A stretch of DNA of 7,070 nucleotides from Brevundimonas sp. (GTDB lineage Bacteria; Pseudomonadota; Alphaproteobacteria; Caulobacterales; Caulobacteraceae): assembly GCA_015234495.1 (NCBI GenBank), contig JADGMZ010000048.1, positions 1 through 7,070 of the forward strand, in the 5' to 3' direction. The notes below the pieces were generated by a model that made no database searches, was not told where the DNA came from, and worked only from the letters and a program-made list of their open reading frames with translations. Both the position numbers and the translations under genes were made by a program. Shown here piece by piece: positions 5,916 to 7,070 of the stretch (its first letter is position 1; every line of letters starts with the position of its first letter).

Positions 5916-6476
5916 ATGTCGTGGTTTTTCAAAAGCGTATCTCTGGCGGGCGCGGCGGGACTCGCCGCCGCCGTGCTGGCCGCTCCGTCTCCTGTCCTGG
6001 CCCAGTCGTACGCCATCGAGGCCACTTTCTCGAAGCTGGACGCAGTCCTGTCCGGCCGCATTACCGATCGTTGTGAACTGGCCGGGGGCGATGAGCTCAA
6101 CTTCGGCGAGCTGACCGGTCATGAAACGGCCATCGCCCAACTCACGCTCAACTGCAACGTTCCCTTCGAGCTTGGCCTGCAGTCCGCCCGGGGCGGACTT
6201 ACCCACGCCAGCCTGCCGAGAGGCCAGGGGCCCTTCGCCGGACAGCTTGGCTATACTGTGGACGTCCGCGTACCCACCCTGTCGCCGCGACCGGCGGTGC
6301 TCCATGGCCGTTTCAACAGCGCAGAACTGCAGACCCGCCGTACGCTGAGCAGCGGCGAAGCGATCGCCGCGGGCGGCGGTCGGCTGGAATTCACCACCTT
6401 GGCCCCTGCCGGCGCCGGCCTGTTGGCTGGGCAGTATTCGGAAACATTCACGGTAACGCTTACGCCACACCTTTAG
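5916..6476 (+). CDS. Secreted protein resembling a spore coat U / fimbrial beta-sandwich domain
   Basis: This 186-residue protein has a signal peptide (MSWFFKSVSLAG onward, hydrophobic core about 8-24, likely cut after Ala29 in PVLA-QS). The mature part is predicted beta-rich. SGRITDRCELAGG (46-58) leads to LNFGEL (61-66), and a second cysteine follows in LTLNCNVPF. Cys53 and Cys80 could form a disulfide. The end, AGQYSETFTVTLTPHL (171-186), is a G-x-Y plus beta-strand tail. Early cysteine, FG motif, second cysteine and closing G-x-Y-x-x-T strand fit the spore coat U (SCPU) domain found in secreted proteins and Csu-type pili. I rate this as a pattern resemblance, not a firm assignment. The ATG at 5916 has GGAA seven bases upstream; the in-frame TTG at 5904 overlaps that site and is less likely. 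The gene is flanked by a CtrA box and an intrinsic terminator, so it is probably transcribed alone. No chaperone or usher gene is visible. Confidence 0.75.
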   Translation: MSWFFKSVSLAGAAGLAAAVLAAPSPVLAQSYAIEATFSKLDAVLSGRITDRCELAGGDELNFGELTGHETAIAQLTLNCNVPFELGLQSARGGLTHASLPRGQGPFAGQLGYTVDVRVPTLSPRPAVLHGRFNSAELQTRRTLSSGEAIAAGGGRLEFTTLAPAGAGLLAGQYSETFTVTLTPHL

Positions 6477-6487
6477 GTTTCACGCCG

Positions 6488-6499
6488 ACCTCGCGAGGT
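6488..6499. repeat. Palindrome ACCTCGCGAGGT after the secreted-protein gene
   Basis: A perfect 12-base palindrome starts 12 bases after the stop codon. It may fold as a short stem in the 3' untranslated region or bind a dimeric protein. The core CTCGCGAG also occurs at 4630-4637. Confidence 0.3.
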
Positions 6500-6527
6500 A
6501 AAGGATTAACTTATTCTTCCGGATATG

Positions 6528-6556
6528 AGGCCCCGACAGTGTTCGGGGCCTTAGTT
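6528..6556 (+). terminator. Intrinsic terminator of the first secreted-protein gene
   Basis: AGGCCCCGA (6528-6536) pairs perfectly with TCGGGGCCT (6543-6551) across a 6-base loop CAGTGT. A T-containing tail (TTAGTTAATT) follows on the plus strand. Position, 52 bases past the stop codon, and shape fit a rho-independent terminator. It separates the two secreted-protein genes into distinct transcription units. Confidence 0.8.
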
Positions 6557-6574
6557 AATTGCCGAATACCTAGC

Positions 6575-6604
6575 TTGACTATTCGCCCAATAGGCGAATA
6601 CATG
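6575..6604 (+). promoter_or_regulatory. Inverted repeat in a possible promoter spacer upstream of the second secreted-protein gene
   Basis: TATTCGCC (6580-6587) and GGCGAATA (6593-6600) are perfect 8-base arms around CAATA. A TTGACT resembling a -35 box is at 6575-6580, and a poor -10 match, TACATG, lies 18 bases on at 6599-6604. The repeat would fill the promoter spacer, a classic operator position. The motif GGCGAAT recurs at 6678-6684, and a relative, GCCGAATA, is at 6561-6568. Confidence 0.35.
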
Positions 6605-6645
6605 CGAAAACTGGCATACCTGCGATTTTTTTCTTGACTTGGATA

Positions 6646-6660
6646 TTAATGGTTCGTTAA
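6646..6660 (+). promoter_or_regulatory. CtrA box upstream of the second secreted-protein gene
   Basis: TTAATGGTTCGTTAA matches TTAA-N7-TTAA at all eight defined positions. It ends 67 bases before the ATG at 6728, a typical distance for a CtrA-controlled promoter. A TTGACT lies just upstream (6634-6639). A GANTC site (GAATC, 6681-6685), the target of the CcrM methylase in Caulobacterales, lies near the expected transcription start. Transcriptional direction toward the downstream gene is inferred from position. Confidence 0.65.
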
Positions 6661-6727
6661 GGCTCAACCTGAGGTCGGGCGAATCCCGTCTCGGTCGAAA
6701 ACTTTTCCAGAAGCCTTGGAGGCAATC

Positions 6728-7070
6728 ATGAAAATCGTTTCGCTTATCGCCGGCGTCGCCGCCGTCGCTCTCACCGCCGGGGCCGCTTCGGCCCAGGACA
6801 TTCACCAGGGCCAGTCGTCGCTGACCGGCGGCCTGACCATGTACGGGAACAATGGCGGCTTCTTGGGCCCCATCCTGAACATCCCGGCCCAGCTGAACGC
6901 CATCAATGCCGGCAACAGCAGCTCGATCATCTCGTCGTGGCACGCCATCGGCAATGCCGTGGACAACAACGGCACGGCCGAGAGCTCGGACGGCGCCACC
7001 TTCACCATGACGGGTACGGTCTCGACCGACTGCGCCTACTATTCGGGCAACAACGACACCGAGACCCTGG
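6728..7070 (+). CDS. Secreted protein, probable surface/fimbrial subunit (C-terminus cut by window end)
   Basis: From the ATG at 6728, 114 codons stay open to the window edge. GGAGG five bases upstream is a near-ideal ribosome binding site, suggesting strong translation. Residues 1-22 are a typical signal peptide with an ASA-QD cleavage site. The mature N-terminus is rich in Gly, Asn, Ser and Ala with almost no charge; residues 39-80 contain many Asn and Gly. From about residue 90, GATFTMTGTVSTDCAYYSG forms a strand leading to Cys102. This resembles SGRITDRCELAGG of the preceding secreted protein, so a related beta-sandwich domain may begin here. The low-charge, Asn/Gly/Ser-rich composition is common in secreted structural proteins such as adhesins or fibre subunits. 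I do not recognise the exact family and most of the domain lies outside the window. Its own CtrA box lies 67 bases upstream. Confidence 0.75.
   Translation, partial: MKIVSLIAGVAAVALTAGAASAQDIHQGQSSLTGGLTMYGNNGGFLGPILNIPAQLNAINAGNSSSIISSWHAIGNAVDNNGTAESSDGATFTMTGTVSTDCAYYSGNNDTETL

Noticed and set aside
5718..6470. Minus-strand open frame of 250 codons opposite the first secreted-protein gene
   Set aside because: The plus-strand gene has a signal peptide, ribosome binding site and terminator. The minus frame has no recognisable features and would run through the leader hairpins.
6551..6943. Minus-strand open frame of 130 codons opposite the second secreted-protein gene
   Set aside because: It overlaps the promoter region and the signal-peptide coding region of a gene with a near-ideal GGAGG ribosome binding site on the plus strand.
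1..7070. CRISPR array, insertion sequence or prophage boundary
   Set aside because: No regularly spaced direct repeats, transposase-like frame, terminal inverted repeats or tRNA-edge duplication were seen. The tRNA-Leu 3' end is not repeated elsewhere in the window as far as I could read.

Overview
The window comes from a GC-rich alphaproteobacterium, most likely of the order Caulobacterales (Brevundimonas, Caulobacter or Phenylobacterium type). The GC-rich coding sequence points that way, as do two full matches to the CtrA box (TTAA-N7-TTAA) in the only AT-rich intergenic stretches. The genus is an inference from gene style, not from a marker gene.

Left part (1-3911, all minus strand). In transcription order it holds a Bcr/CflA-type MFS drug exporter (3911-2664), a lipoprotein M1 aminopeptidase of the leukotriene A4 hydrolase type (2600-660), a small DUF6894-like protein (501-274), and the start of a single-pass membrane protein that leaves the window at base 1. 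An 8-bp inverted repeat frames the ribosome binding site of the aminopeptidase. A strong GC hairpin lies just past its stop codon. These read as ordinary housekeeping and envelope genes.

Middle part (3912-4874). An arsC-like glutaredoxin-dependent arsenate reductase faces right, divergent from the MFS gene. It converges on a tRNA-Leu(CAA) gene on the minus strand that has its own promoter-like sequence. The GC-rich spacer beyond the tRNA holds no gene.

Right part (4875-7070, plus strand). This is the most interesting region. A stand-alone LuxR-type regulator with a PAS-like N-terminus is followed by a 375-base non-coding stretch. That stretch holds a 33-bp inverted repeat, a CtrA box and several hairpins. 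Next comes a secreted protein resembling a spore-coat-U/fimbrial beta-sandwich domain, then an intrinsic terminator. A second promoter region follows with another inverted repeat and another perfect CtrA box, leading into a second secreted protein cut by the window end. The two secreted proteins share a layout: signal peptide, then a short strand leading to a conserved cysteine. My reading is a cell-cycle-controlled surface or fimbrial locus with a local regulator. The function of these proteins is inferred from weak pattern similarity only.
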